Assembly (NCBI GenBank): GCA_016844485.1
Contig: JAENIZ010000144.1
Span: 1-9,330, forward strand
DNA length: 9,330 nucleotides
Source: Gammaproteobacteria bacterium
GTDB taxonomy: Bacteria > Pseudomonadota > Gammaproteobacteria > Eutrophobiales > Eutrophobiaceae
Direction: 5' to 3'
Part shown: one piece after another, positions 1-6,174 of the stretch
How the letters are laid out: the number at the start of each line of letters is the position of its first letter
Numbering within the stretch: the first letter of the stretch is position 1
The notes under the pieces: generated by a model
Seen by the model: only the letters and a program-made list of their open reading frames with translations
What the model was told of the DNA's origin: nothing
Databases searched by the model: none
Translations under genes and position numbers: made by a program

Positions 1-521
1 ACGAACATGTGAGCGTGGGTGCAGACACCGTGCTGCGGTTCGGCCGGCTGGTAGCGGTCAATGCCTCCGGGTCGGAACTATTGCCGCTGGGCCTGTTGCT
101 GCGTGCGGAGTATTTCGACGGTACGACCTATACCACGAATAGTGATGACGGCTGCACGGCGCTGACATTGGCTGGCGGCATCGATCTGAGCAACCCGCAG
201 ACTTCAGGTGGCGCGCCACAGCCGGGGACCACCGCGATGACGGTGGGTGGGGGTACCAGCAGCATTACCTCGGGGGATGTGGCGTTGAGTGGTGGTGAGG
301 ACACGCTGACCTTCAGTGCGCCCGGGGCGGGTAACGTGGGCTTCATCGATGTGCTGGTGGACGTTGACGGCGCGGGCCTGGACCACCTGTTGTATGACTG
401 GGACGGGATAGACAACCCGGCGCCGGATGGCCTGATGTTCGATGATAACCCCAGCGGGCGCGTGACCTTCGGCATCTTCGCGGGGCCCCAGGAGTTTATC
501 TATATCCGTGAACCGTGGTAG
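1..521 (+). CDS. mshQ: MshQ-like protein, DUF6701 domain, C-terminal end (5' truncated)
   Basis: The reading frame is open from base 3 and ends at TAG 519-521, so the window cuts the gene and the true start lies upstream. The visible 173 residues match the C-terminal end of DUF6701 proteins (MshQ of MSHA loci): an 'LRFGRL' strand, a Gly/Ser/Thr-rich beta region, then 'LTFSAPGAGN', a 'YDWDG' motif, and a closing 'RVTFGIFAGPQEFIYIREPW' that corresponds to the usual family ending (FGRYRG...IYWRE). DUF6701 proteins are large, beta-rich and presumed exported; MshQ is encoded with the minor pilins of MSHA loci, and its exact role is not established. The segment is much richer in GC than the genes downstream (40 of 60 bases at 181-240). 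It probably ends the pilin/structural operon that precedes the secretion operon. Confidence 0.85.
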   Translation, partial: EHVSVGADTVLRFGRLVAVNASGSELLPLGLLLRAEYFDGTTYTTNSDDGCTALTLAGGIDLSNPQTSGGAPQPGTTAMTVGGGTSSITSGDVALSGGEDTLTFSAPGAGNVGFIDVLVDVDGAGLDHLLYDWDGIDNPAPDGLMFDDNPSGRVTFGIFAGPQEFIYIREPW

Positions 522-673
522 TAATTAAATAAAATCAACTAGTTAGCTCAGTAACACAGTCCGTGCACAGTTCCGGTGCGTTTCGTCTAATTTTCAATCG
601 ATCATGGCATATATTGCTCATTATTTTAAGCAATTCTTCCTATTGTTGTAGTTTGTATTTTTCAAAATTTACA

Positions 674-730
674 TTGACAATAAGTAGTTAGAGTGAAAAA
701 CTTAAGTTAAGTGTAATATATTGTACTTAA
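674..730 (+). promoter_or_regulatory. Candidate promoter/operator of the msh secretion operon
   Basis: A perfect TTGACA (674-679) and a good -10-like TAATAT (714-719) are present, but they are too far apart (34 bp) to form one sigma-70 promoter, and each lacks a good partner at 17 bp. The TAATAT lies within an inverted repeat (TTAAGT 707-712, 12-bp spacer, ACTTAA 725-730), preceded by an 8-bp palindrome ACTTAAGT (700-707). This looks like an operator over a start site, about 110 bp upstream of mshI. It is the only gap longer than about 170 bp in the msh gene series, which makes it the natural promoter location. The exact promoter elements are uncertain. Confidence 0.35.
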
Positions 731-750
731 TACCCGAGTCGCTTAATACC
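726..750 (+). repeat. 9-bp direct repeat CTTAATACC, 16-bp period
   Basis: CTTAATACC occurs at 726-734 and again at 742-750, with starts 16 bp apart. The first copy overlaps the right arm of the dyad at 707-730. It could be a regulator binding site or chance in AT-rich DNA. Confidence 0.4.
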
Positions 751-817
751 AGCGTTTTCCAGTATTCAATTTGGCGCCGGGTTGGGGAATATCATTCTTT
801 AATAATTAAACACGGTT

Positions 818-823
818 GAGAGG
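818..823 (+). promoter_or_regulatory. Ribosome binding site setting the mshI start
   Basis: GAGAGG at 818-823 is a good Shine-Dalgarno sequence placed 7 nt before GTG 831. It argues for GTG 831 over the in-frame TTG at 816, which would lie upstream of the site itself. Confidence 0.65.
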
Positions 824-830
824 TGTTTGG

Positions 831-1790
831 GTGCTGGGTTTTCTGCAGAAAAAAGTGCGCAAGGATGCTCAGGTTGCCGTGTGCTCTGATGAGCATGCGA
901 TTTCCATCGCGCGTATACGGCGCGAAAAGGATGTGCCCCCCATGCTTGATTTGTGTGAAGTTCAGGAGCATGAGAATCTTTCAGTACAGGGGGCTGAAAT
1001 TGCAAGACTGACCAGGGTCCATCATTTGGGCGATTACAACTGCGTCAGTTCCCTCGAACTGGGTAATTACAACCTGTTGCTGGTCGAGGCGCCCGATGTC
1101 CAACCCGATGAACTGAGGGCAGCTATCCGCTGGAAGATCAAGGACCTTATTGATTTCCATATCGATGATGCAGTCGTAGACGTATTTGAAGTACCAAATC
1201 AAAAGACCGCCGGCCGGAACAAATTGATGTATGCAGTCGTTGCCCGGGCCGAGATAGTCCAGCAGCGAGTTGATCAACTGACCAGAGCGGGGCTCAATCT
1301 GGGTGCAATTGATATACCGGAACTTTCATTACGCAATATTACCTCCTTATTACCTGAAGACGTCGGTGGTGTCGCACTGGTCTATATCGGACAAGATAGC
1401 GGCCTGATTACCATTACCCGGCAATCAATACTGTATTTATCACGGCGTATTGAAAGTGGTTTAAACAGACTGCCGGAAAAAGCCATTCTTGCTAATGATC
1501 AAAATGTCATTCATCAATGGCTGGATGGCATCATCATCGAGATCCAGCGATCGCTTGATTATTATGAAAGTCATTTCTCCCAACCACAGGTGTCATCAAT
1601 TGTTGTCGCGCCTCTTGGCAGGGAAGTGCCGGATGTGCCTGCCTATCTCTCCGGTCAATTAGGTGTGTCAACACGAATGTTGAACGTGAATGAATTGATT
1701 GATGTTGCTGCACCCGTTTCTTCGCAGATGCAGTCACAGTGCCTGCTGGCCATCGGCGCGGCCCTGCGACAGGAGTCAAGGACGCTATGA
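831..1790 (+). CDS. mshI: MSHA biogenesis protein MshI (PilM-like, actin-fold)
   Basis: Encodes about 319 residues, the usual size for MshI. With GTG 831 the protein begins MLGFLQKKVRKD, like family members that start with a short hydrophobic/basic stretch. Central motifs include 'LVEAPDVQPDELRAAIRW' followed by 'KIKDLIDFHIDDAVVDVF', which is typical of MshI, and the C-terminus carries 'CLLAIGAALR', the closing strand/helix of PilM-like actin-fold proteins. By analogy to PilM, MshI sits on the cytoplasmic face of the inner membrane and binds the cytoplasmic N-terminus of the PilN-like partner encoded next. It is the first gene of the operon. Its stop (TGA 1788-1790) overlaps the next ATG (1787) as ATGA, so translation is probably coupled. 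An in-frame TTG at 816 is an alternative start, considered less likely. Confidence 0.9.
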   Translation: MLGFLQKKVRKDAQVAVCSDEHAISIARIRREKDVPPMLDLCEVQEHENLSVQGAEIARLTRVHHLGDYNCVSSLELGNYNLLLVEAPDVQPDELRAAIRWKIKDLIDFHIDDAVVDVFEVPNQKTAGRNKLMYAVVARAEIVQQRVDQLTRAGLNLGAIDIPELSLRNITSLLPEDVGGVALVYIGQDSGLITITRQSILYLSRRIESGLNRLPEKAILANDQNVIHQWLDGIIIEIQRSLDYYESHFSQPQVSSIVVAPLGREVPDVPAYLSGQLGVSTRMLNVNELIDVAAPVSSQMQSQCLLAIGAALRQESRTL

Positions 1791-2035
1791 TTCAGCAAAT
1801 CAATCTTTATCAACCCATGTTCCGCAAGCAGAAGAAGGTCTTTTCTGCCATGACGATGTTACAAATCTTTCTGTTTTTTGTTTTTGTATTAGGCGGACTG
1901 TACGGGTATGAGTTATACCGGATAAAACCTTTTCAACAGCAGGTATTAAAGTTGGACAGGAATTTAACAGAGATGAATGCGCAACTAAGAGCTTATGCGC
2001 GTACAACTTATCCTTACCAATCACGAGTTCGGTAA
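1787..2035 (+). CDS. mshI2: MshI2 / PilN-like protein, N-terminal fragment (frame-disrupted)
   Basis: Starts at ATG 1787 inside the mshI stop (ATGA). The 82 residues begin 'MIQQINLYQPMFRKQKK', a characteristic opening of PilN-like MSHA proteins whose cytoplasmic tail (INLYQP, like INLLP in PilN) binds the PilM-like partner. One transmembrane segment follows (about residues 24-39, LQIFLFFVFVLGGLYG), then the start of a coiled coil ending 'AQLRAYARTTYPYQS'. The frame then stops at TAA 2033-2035, where family members continue through a coiled coil of roughly 30-35 residues into the periplasmic domain. That periplasmic domain is present in the next frame. This is therefore half of a broken gene of about 200 codons, not a complete small protein. 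Confidence 0.8.
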   Translation: MIQQINLYQPMFRKQKKVFSAMTMLQIFLFFVFVLGGLYGYELYRIKPFQQQVLKLDRNLTEMNAQLRAYARTTYPYQSRVR

Positions 2036-2297
2036 TGCCACAGGATTTTCTTCCTACCTCGAGGCCTTTGCGAGACAACATGTAGATGGCACCTGGTTGA
2101 CCAGGGTTTCGATTACCGGTGGAGGGACAGTATTGGGACTGGAAGGTAAAACTCTCTCATCTGAACTCGTCCCGATCTATATCCAGCAACTTGCAGAAGA
2201 AAAAACACTTTCAGGTTCATCATTTAATGTCATGGAATTGCATCGGTCAAAGGAAGAAGAAGCGCACCAACTTGTGTTCAAAATCAGCACAAATTAA
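1995..2297 (+). CDS. mshI2: MshI2 / PilN-like protein, C-terminal fragment (frame-disrupted)
   Basis: Homology resumes at about 2022 with 'HEFGNATGFSSYLEAFARQH' and continues 'DGTWLTRVSITGGG', 'LVPIYIQQL', 'LSGSSFNVMEL' and 'LVFKIST', which is the periplasmic PilN-type (ferredoxin-like) domain and normal C-terminus. It lies one frame away from the N-terminal fragment and overlaps it by 41 nt. The ATG at 1995 is the first possible start; only a weak AAGAG (1987-1991) precedes it at 3 nt, so independent translation is doubtful. Without its own transmembrane segment this fragment would not reach the periplasm. The simplest reading is a deletion of 3n+2 nt (around 100 nt judging from family length) near 2015, or an assembly error. 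Confidence 0.75.
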   Translation: MRVQLILTNHEFGNATGFSSYLEAFARQHVDGTWLTRVSITGGGTVLGLEGKTLSSELVPIYIQQLAEEKTLSGSSFNVMELHRSKEEEAHQLVFKISTN

Positions 2298-2306
2298 CAG
2301 GCCAGG

Positions 2307-2334
2307 ATAGATGGACAAGCATAGATGGATAAAT
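2307..2334 (+). repeat. 14-bp imperfect tandem duplication across the mshJ start
   Basis: ATAGATGGACAAGC (2307-2320) is followed directly by ATAGATGGATAAAT (2321-2334), 11 of 14 identical. Each unit contains an ATG followed by Asp-Lys codons. Because 14 is not a multiple of three, the first ATG (2311) opens only an 8-codon ORF (MDKHRWIN, stop at 2335-2337), while the second (2325) is the mshJ start. Confidence 0.6.
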
Positions 2335-3026
2335 TAACAGCCCTCATATACAAGATTGATAATTTAAGTATCCGGGAGCGCGCGGCGGTACTGCTGGGTA
2401 TTCTTGCAGTGCTTTATACCGGCTGGAATACACTGCTCATGCAGCCTTTGGAGAATCAACGGAAGATAATTACATCTGAGCTGCAGCAAAAGCAGGCGAC
2501 TCAGGTAGGGCTCAATATGCAGATCCAAAAAATCATAGAGGACGGCCGCAAAGATCCGAATCTGGAAAACCAGGAAAAGCTGGCTGCATTGAAATCGGAA
2601 ATAATGAAAATAAAGGAGACGATACAAGCATCAACCGCGCATCTTGTTTCTCCTAAAAATATGGCAAAGATACTGGAAACTGTCCTGCATAAAACAAAGG
2701 GTCTTGATTTGGTTGAAATCAAAGGGCTTGGCGTAAATCCACTGATTGATAAAGCCGGGATTGAACAGATACAGGAAACTGAAGGGCAAAAGGAAGAGAA
2801 TGAAAAACCTTCAGATACTAATATGGGGAATGCCTATAAGCACGGGCTCAAGATAGAATTCGAGGGAGATTACATGGCAACACTCGATTATTTGCGGGAA
2901 CTGGAATCACTGGAGTGGAAATTCTTTTGGGACAGGTTTGAACTGGAAGTGAAGGAATATCCTCAATCACGGGCAACTATCCAGGTATTTACCTTAAGCC
3001 TGGATAAAAACTGGATAGATGTATAA
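2325..3026 (+). CDS. mshJ: MSHA biogenesis protein MshJ (PilO/GspM-like)
   Basis: Encodes 233 residues, close to the usual MshJ length. It begins MDKLTALIYKIDNLSIRERA, a typical MshJ N-terminus, followed by one transmembrane segment (about residues 20-37), a long Gln/Lys/Glu-rich coiled coil (about 42-105), 'LVSPKNMAKILETVL' (107-121) and the C-terminal ferredoxin-like part with 'YKHGLKIEFEGDYMATLDYL' (171-190) and 'WKFFWDRFELEVKEYPQ' (198-214). By analogy to PilO/GspM it spans the inner membrane and pairs with the PilN-like MshI2 in the alignment complex. A charged low-complexity insert (residues about 147-166, EQIQETEGQKEENEKPSD) precedes the C-terminal domain. No good ribosome binding site lies at a normal distance from ATG 2325: the only AGGA (2304-2307) is nearer to the duplicated ATG at 2311. 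Confidence 0.92.
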   Translation: MDKLTALIYKIDNLSIRERAAVLLGILAVLYTGWNTLLMQPLENQRKIITSELQQKQATQVGLNMQIQKIIEDGRKDPNLENQEKLAALKSEIMKIKETIQASTAHLVSPKNMAKILETVLHKTKGLDLVEIKGLGVNPLIDKAGIEQIQETEGQKEENEKPSDTNMGNAYKHGLKIEFEGDYMATLDYLRELESLEWKFFWDRFELEVKEYPQSRATIQVFTLSLDKNWIDV

Positions 3027-3050
3027 GTTACGGTATATGAACAGTCAGTA

Positions 3051-3395
3051 ATGGTCATGATTACAATTCTGAATTTATTTCCTGTCATTTTGCTTGCTAC
3101 CACAGGATTACCTGATCCTACGCGTCCTGCGGATTATGTTTCCATTCCTGAAAATATAGTGATAGAAGAATTACCAGAGGAACTGATTGACTGGAATGTT
3201 ACGGCAATTCGTATCGCAGGCAGTGATCGCAGTGCGATAGTCAATGGGCGTTTGGTCAGGGAGGGAGATGAGATTGGCCCGGCAAAAATTCTTGAGATAC
3301 AACCCATTTCCATTGTTCTTGATTATAATGAAACACAAGTGGTCGTCAGATTGTTCAATAACATGGTACAAAAGAAAATGAGAGAAAAGCAATAG
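3051..3395 (+). CDS. mshK: MSHA biogenesis protein MshK (PilP/GspC-like, periplasmic)
   Basis: Encodes 114 residues. A hydrophobic N-terminus (about residues 1-19) resembles a signal peptide or signal anchor. It is followed by 'LPDPTRPADYV' (20-30), a motif shared by MshK and related PilP/GspC-type proteins, and a small beta domain with 'VTAIRIAGSDRSAIVNGRLV' and 'VREGDEIGPAKILEI', the homology-region fold that contacts the secretin periplasmic domains. It sits 24 nt after mshJ and 12 nt before mshL, as expected for the inner-membrane-to-secretin connector. The start is uncertain: ATG 3051 and ATG 3057 are both in frame and neither has a clear ribosome binding site. Confidence 0.85.
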   Translation: MVMITILNLFPVILLATTGLPDPTRPADYVSIPENIVIEELPEELIDWNVTAIRIAGSDRSAIVNGRLVREGDEIGPAKILEIQPISIVLDYNETQVVVRLFNNMVQKKMREKQ

Positions 3396-3407
3396 CAGCC
3401 TACATTT

Positions 3408-5066
3408 ATGAATATCAAAAAAATACAAATCGCATTATTAATTTCAATCATCATCTGCATATATGGATGTGAAACACGTCCTGCACGACAGGATGTTGTT
3501 GGTAAAATGGAAGCGGATGTTGAACAATCGGTATCATCAAATGCACAGCAGGAAGAGGTGCCGGAAAATATTGCCCAGGCACTGGTACCAACGATTAATC
3601 TGGACATCTCGAGAGTCCCACAAATTGAAGATGAGCAGCGGTTTGATATTTCCGTCAATAATGTACCGGCCGAACAATTCTTCCTGAGCCTGGTCGATGG
3701 AACACAATACAATATGGTTATTCACCAGGAAGTCAGGGGTTCTGTCACATTGAATCTGCGCAATGTCACGATACCGGATGTCATGGAAGCGGCACGTGAT
3801 GTCTACGGCTTTGAATTCGTCAGTACTCCCTATGGTTTCCAGGTGTTGCCCGGACGTTTGCGCGCGCGAATATATCAAATCAACTATCTGAATGTGGAAC
3901 GTTCAGGCAGTTCACAAACGCAGGTCAGTTCCGGGTCGCTTACGCAAAGTGAGGCAGGTGGTGATTCATCAGATGGAGATGGCGGTGGTGATAGTGGTTC
4001 ATCGGATGGATCGGGTCAAAACGTAACTCCTGCTACAAGTTCACAGATACGTACACAACAACCACCAACAACGTTCTGGAGTGAACTGCAAAGTTCTGTT
4101 CAGGCAATCGTTGGTACAGGGGAAGGCCGCAGTGTCGTGGTCAACCCTCAATCGGGGGTGGTCGTTGTCAGGGCGTTGCCGAACGAACTCAGGGAAGTCG
4201 AGGCATTTCTACAGGCCACGCAACTGATAGTACAACGCCAGGTTATTATTGAGGCAAAAATCCTCGAGGTGAGACTTAAGGAAGATTATCAGACAGGTAT
4301 CAATTGGGCCGCATTGCTTGGTGACGATGCCGTTACTGCCGCAAATATCGGGGGCGGCAGTGTACTGGTTGATGAGTCGGGTGTGAGTTCCATTGAGGGG
4401 GAACCGGGTAATCTCGATCCGAGTAATTTAGTACCCATTGCAGGCGCTCTTACGGAGGCATTCGGAGGTGTCTTTACGCTTGCGCTCGAACTGGGTGATT
4501 TCACTGCCTTCATTGAGCTTTTAAAAACCCAGGGTAATGTTCAGGTATTGTCCAGCCCGCGTGTTGCAACAATGAATAATCAGAAGGCCATTATCAAGGT
4601 CGGTACGGATGAATTTTTTGTTACTGAAGTGACAAATACCGTCTCTTCAACCGGCGTAACGACAAATGTCTTCCCGTCGATTGAGCTGACCCCGTTTTTC
4701 TCGGGCATTGCCCTGGACGTGACGCCACAGATCAGCCAGGGGGGCGATGTCACTCTGCATATTCACCCCTCCGTGAGTGAGGTGGTGGACCAACAAAAGA
4801 CCGTGACGATAGGAAACGTGATACAACAGTTACCGCTGGCATTAAGCACTGTGCGTGAATCAGACAGTATTGTAAGGGCGCGAAATGGGCAGGTCGTTGT
4901 AATCGGAGGATTGATGCAGGACCTTACCAATGACAACGAGGCCACTGCCCCGGTTCTCAGTGATATTCCCATATTGGGGAATTTATTCAGGCATACCAAG
5001 AACCGTTCCATTAAAAGCGAGCTGGTTATTCTGTTAAAACCCATTGTGCGTGGTCGCAGGCAGTGA
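3408..5066 (+). CDS. mshL: MSHA secretin MshL (outer-membrane lipoprotein)
   Basis: Encodes 552 residues. A lipoprotein signal peptide with lipobox I-Y-G-C (Cys21) should anchor the protein in the outer membrane. An STN/secretin N-terminal domain covers about residues 76-150 (FDISVNNVPAEQFFLSL; VTLNLRNVTI). A Gly/Ser/Asp-rich linker (about 167-205) is followed by a second periplasmic N-domain (225-275) and the secretin pore domain (276-546) with 'VIIEAKILEVRL', 'VQVLSSPRVATMNNQKA', 'LDVTPQIS', 'NGQVVVIGGLM' and the hallmark 'VLSDIPILGNLF' and 'SELVILLKPIV'. It forms the outer-membrane ring through which the pilus exits. The last residues, RGRRQ, are atypical. A recognisable 47-codon tail lies in the +1 frame directly after (listed separately), so this end looks frame-shifted near 5049 although the pore domain is complete. 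Confidence 0.95.
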   Translation: MNIKKIQIALLISIIICIYGCETRPARQDVVGKMEADVEQSVSSNAQQEEVPENIAQALVPTINLDISRVPQIEDEQRFDISVNNVPAEQFFLSLVDGTQYNMVIHQEVRGSVTLNLRNVTIPDVMEAARDVYGFEFVSTPYGFQVLPGRLRARIYQINYLNVERSGSSQTQVSSGSLTQSEAGGDSSDGDGGGDSGSSDGSGQNVTPATSSQIRTQQPPTTFWSELQSSVQAIVGTGEGRSVVVNPQSGVVVVRALPNELREVEAFLQATQLIVQRQVIIEAKILEVRLKEDYQTGINWAALLGDDAVTAANIGGGSVLVDESGVSSIEGEPGNLDPSNLVPIAGALTEAFGGVFTLALELGDFTAFIELLKTQGNVQVLSSPRVATMNNQKAIIKVGTDEFFVTEVTNTVSSTGVTTNVFPSIELTPFFSGIALDVTPQISQGGDVTLHIHPSVSEVVDQQKTVTIGNVIQQLPLALSTVRESDSIVRARNGQVVVIGGLMQDLTNDNEATAPVLSDIPILGNLFRHTKNRSIKSELVILLKPIVRGRRQ

Positions 5067-5190
5067 GGAATGGAATGGCGCCCTGAATCAATCTGGGGGA
5101 GAAATAAACCAATTGCGCGAGTCAATGGATGATAAATATCCCAAGTCGTTTTTGAATGATCTTTTCAAGCCGGTAGAAGGACAGCCGTAA
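5050..5190 (+). pseudogene. mshL: Out-of-frame C-terminal tail of MshL
   Basis: In the frame +1 relative to mshL, codons from 5050 read V-V-A-G-S-E-E-W-N-G-A-L and continue to 'SFLNDLFKPVEGQP', ending at TAA 5188-5190. Family members usually continue after 'LLKPIV' with a hydrophobic residue, a few polar residues and a Trp (V...W...L), then a helical tail, which is what this frame supplies. Skipping one base (C5049) would give KPIV-VVAGSEEWNGAL without a break. The stretch has no start codon or ribosome binding site of its own suited to a separate gene. It is therefore best read as the lost end of mshL, caused by a single-base insertion or a sequencing/assembly error. Confidence 0.75.
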
Positions 5191-5222
5191 TTATCCTATG
5201 TGCACATTTTAGTGATGTGGAT

Positions 5223-5228
5223 AGAGGG
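5223..5228 (+). promoter_or_regulatory. Ribosome binding site of mshM
   Basis: AGAGGG at 5223-5228 lies 7 nt before ATG 5236. It is one of the clearest Shine-Dalgarno sequences in the operon and supports this start. Confidence 0.65.
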
Positions 5229-5235
5229 AAAATAA

Positions 5236-6174
5236 ATGTATTTGCAGCATTTCAATTTAAATGAACTGCCGTTCAGCATAACCCCGGATACCAGCTTTTT
5301 CATGAATCGCGCCGGCTATCAGGACGCGCTTAATGTATTACTGGTGGCCTTGCGTAGTGGGGAAGGTTTCGTCAAGGTGACCGGCGAGGTAGGCGTAGGC
5401 AAGACCATACTGTGCCGGAAGCTGATGAACTCATTAGGCGCTGATTATGTAATTGCTTATATCCATAACCCTTATATCAAGCCTGACAGTCTGCTGTTTG
5501 CAATTGCCGACGCATTATCAGTCCCTTATATAGAACGCATTTCACAGCATACGTTGCTTAAATTAATCACCCGATCATTACTCGATCAACACAGTAAAGG
5601 AAAACAGGTTGTTGTGTGTCTGGATGAAGTTCAGGCCATGCCGGTTCAGACCCTGGAGACACTCCGGCTGATTACCAATCTGGAGACTGAAAAACGCAAA
5701 TTGATCCAGGTTGTTTTATTCGGGCAGCCTGAGCTGGATTCGTTGCTGAACCAGCCTTCGGTCAGGCAGCTTAAGCAGCGCATTACCTTTTCCTACCGAT
5801 TGCTTCCCCTGAACCGGGTTGCATTGATTTCCTATATACGCCATCGGCTCGAAATTGCCGGATACCAAGAGAAGACTTTATTTACCAGAAGGGCGATCGA
5901 GACGATTTACAGACATAGTATGGGAATTCCACGTCTTATCAATATCATATGTCACAAGGCGTTGATCAGCGCCTATGGTGAGGGCGCTGACAAGGTAACA
6001 CACACACATGTTTATATAGCCGTAAAGGACATGGAAGAAACAAAATATTCTGATCAGCCAAAAATGAAATTAAGGTTTCAAATCTGGTCCAGGTGGTTGT
6101 TTGGCGCGTTGGGCATGATCGGACTGATTGTTGCCGGTGGATTCCTGAATGATATATTCGGATTATTTGCATGA
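5236..6174 (+). CDS. mshM: MSHA biogenesis ATPase MshM (ExeA-like AAA+)
   Basis: Encodes 312 residues. The N-terminus 'YLQHFNLNELPFSITPDTSFF' is the family signature of ExeA/GspA-like ATPases (F.L.E.PF.ITPD..FF). Walker A is G50-E-V-G-V-G-K-T57 and Walker B is VVVCLDE (125-131) followed by VQAMP. Further ATPase motifs include 'LRLITNLE', 'IQVVLFGQPELDSLL' and 'RITFSYRLLPLNR'. A predicted transmembrane segment lies near the C-terminus (about residues 287-303, LFGALGMIGLIVAGGFL), where ExeA-like proteins also have a membrane segment. ExeA/GspA proteins help secretins assemble or cross the peptidoglycan; MshM presumably does this for MshL, encoded just upstream. Its stop overlaps the mshN start as ATGA. 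Confidence 0.92.
   Translation: MYLQHFNLNELPFSITPDTSFFMNRAGYQDALNVLLVALRSGEGFVKVTGEVGVGKTILCRKLMNSLGADYVIAYIHNPYIKPDSLLFAIADALSVPYIERISQHTLLKLITRSLLDQHSKGKQVVVCLDEVQAMPVQTLETLRLITNLETEKRKLIQVVLFGQPELDSLLNQPSVRQLKQRITFSYRLLPLNRVALISYIRHRLEIAGYQEKTLFTRRAIETIYRHSMGIPRLINIICHKALISAYGEGADKVTHTHVYIAVKDMEETKYSDQPKMKLRFQIWSRWLFGALGMIGLIVAGGFLNDIFGLFA

Larger units (their letters stand above)
522..830. other. AT-rich intergenic region upstream of the msh secretion operon
   Basis: No convincing ORF lies between the DUF6701 stop and mshI. The stretch is AT-rich and contains the promoter/operator candidates listed separately. I found no good intrinsic terminator for the upstream gene: the best hairpin near 563-577 (GCAC...GTGC) has only four firm pairs and no T-tract directly after it. 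No RNA gene is recognisable. Confidence 0.7.

Noticed and set aside
128..475. Long minus-strand open frame opposite the DUF6701 gene
   Set aside because: It is a complement shadow of GC-rich coding sequence, with low-complexity Pro/Ser content and no family resemblance.
563..577. Hairpin GCAC...GTGC as a terminator for the DUF6701 gene
   Set aside because: Only four firm pairs, a seven-base loop and no directly following T-run make it too weak for an intrinsic terminator.
540..580. A tRNA-like patch: TAGCTCAGT (543-551) resembling a D-arm, followed by a GTTCC
   Set aside because: No acceptor stem, anticodon arm or proper T-arm with a GTTCRA loop can be placed at tRNA spacing, so the resemblance is limited to a few bases.
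771..790. Possible sigma-54 promoter (TTGGCGCCGGGTTGGGG) just upstream of mshI
   Set aside because: The GG (773-774) is present, but at the -12 element GG stands where GC is required, and the rest of the TTGCA-like element is absent.
816..830. TTG 816 as the mshI start
   Set aside because: It lies upstream of the GAGAGG site that fits GTG 831 at 7 nt, and the extra residues MRGVW do not improve the match to the family start as I recall it.
2019..2040. Programmed +1 frameshift linking the two mshI2 frames
   Set aside because: No slippery motif or stimulatory stop context stands out, and homologues carry extra residues between the two halves that a simple frameshift would not supply.
5070..5132. 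A separate small gene from ATG 5070 (MEWRPESIW...) between mshL and mshM
   Set aside because: It has only 20 codons and no recognisable content, while another frame over the same bases gives a longer peptide continuous with the MshL tail.
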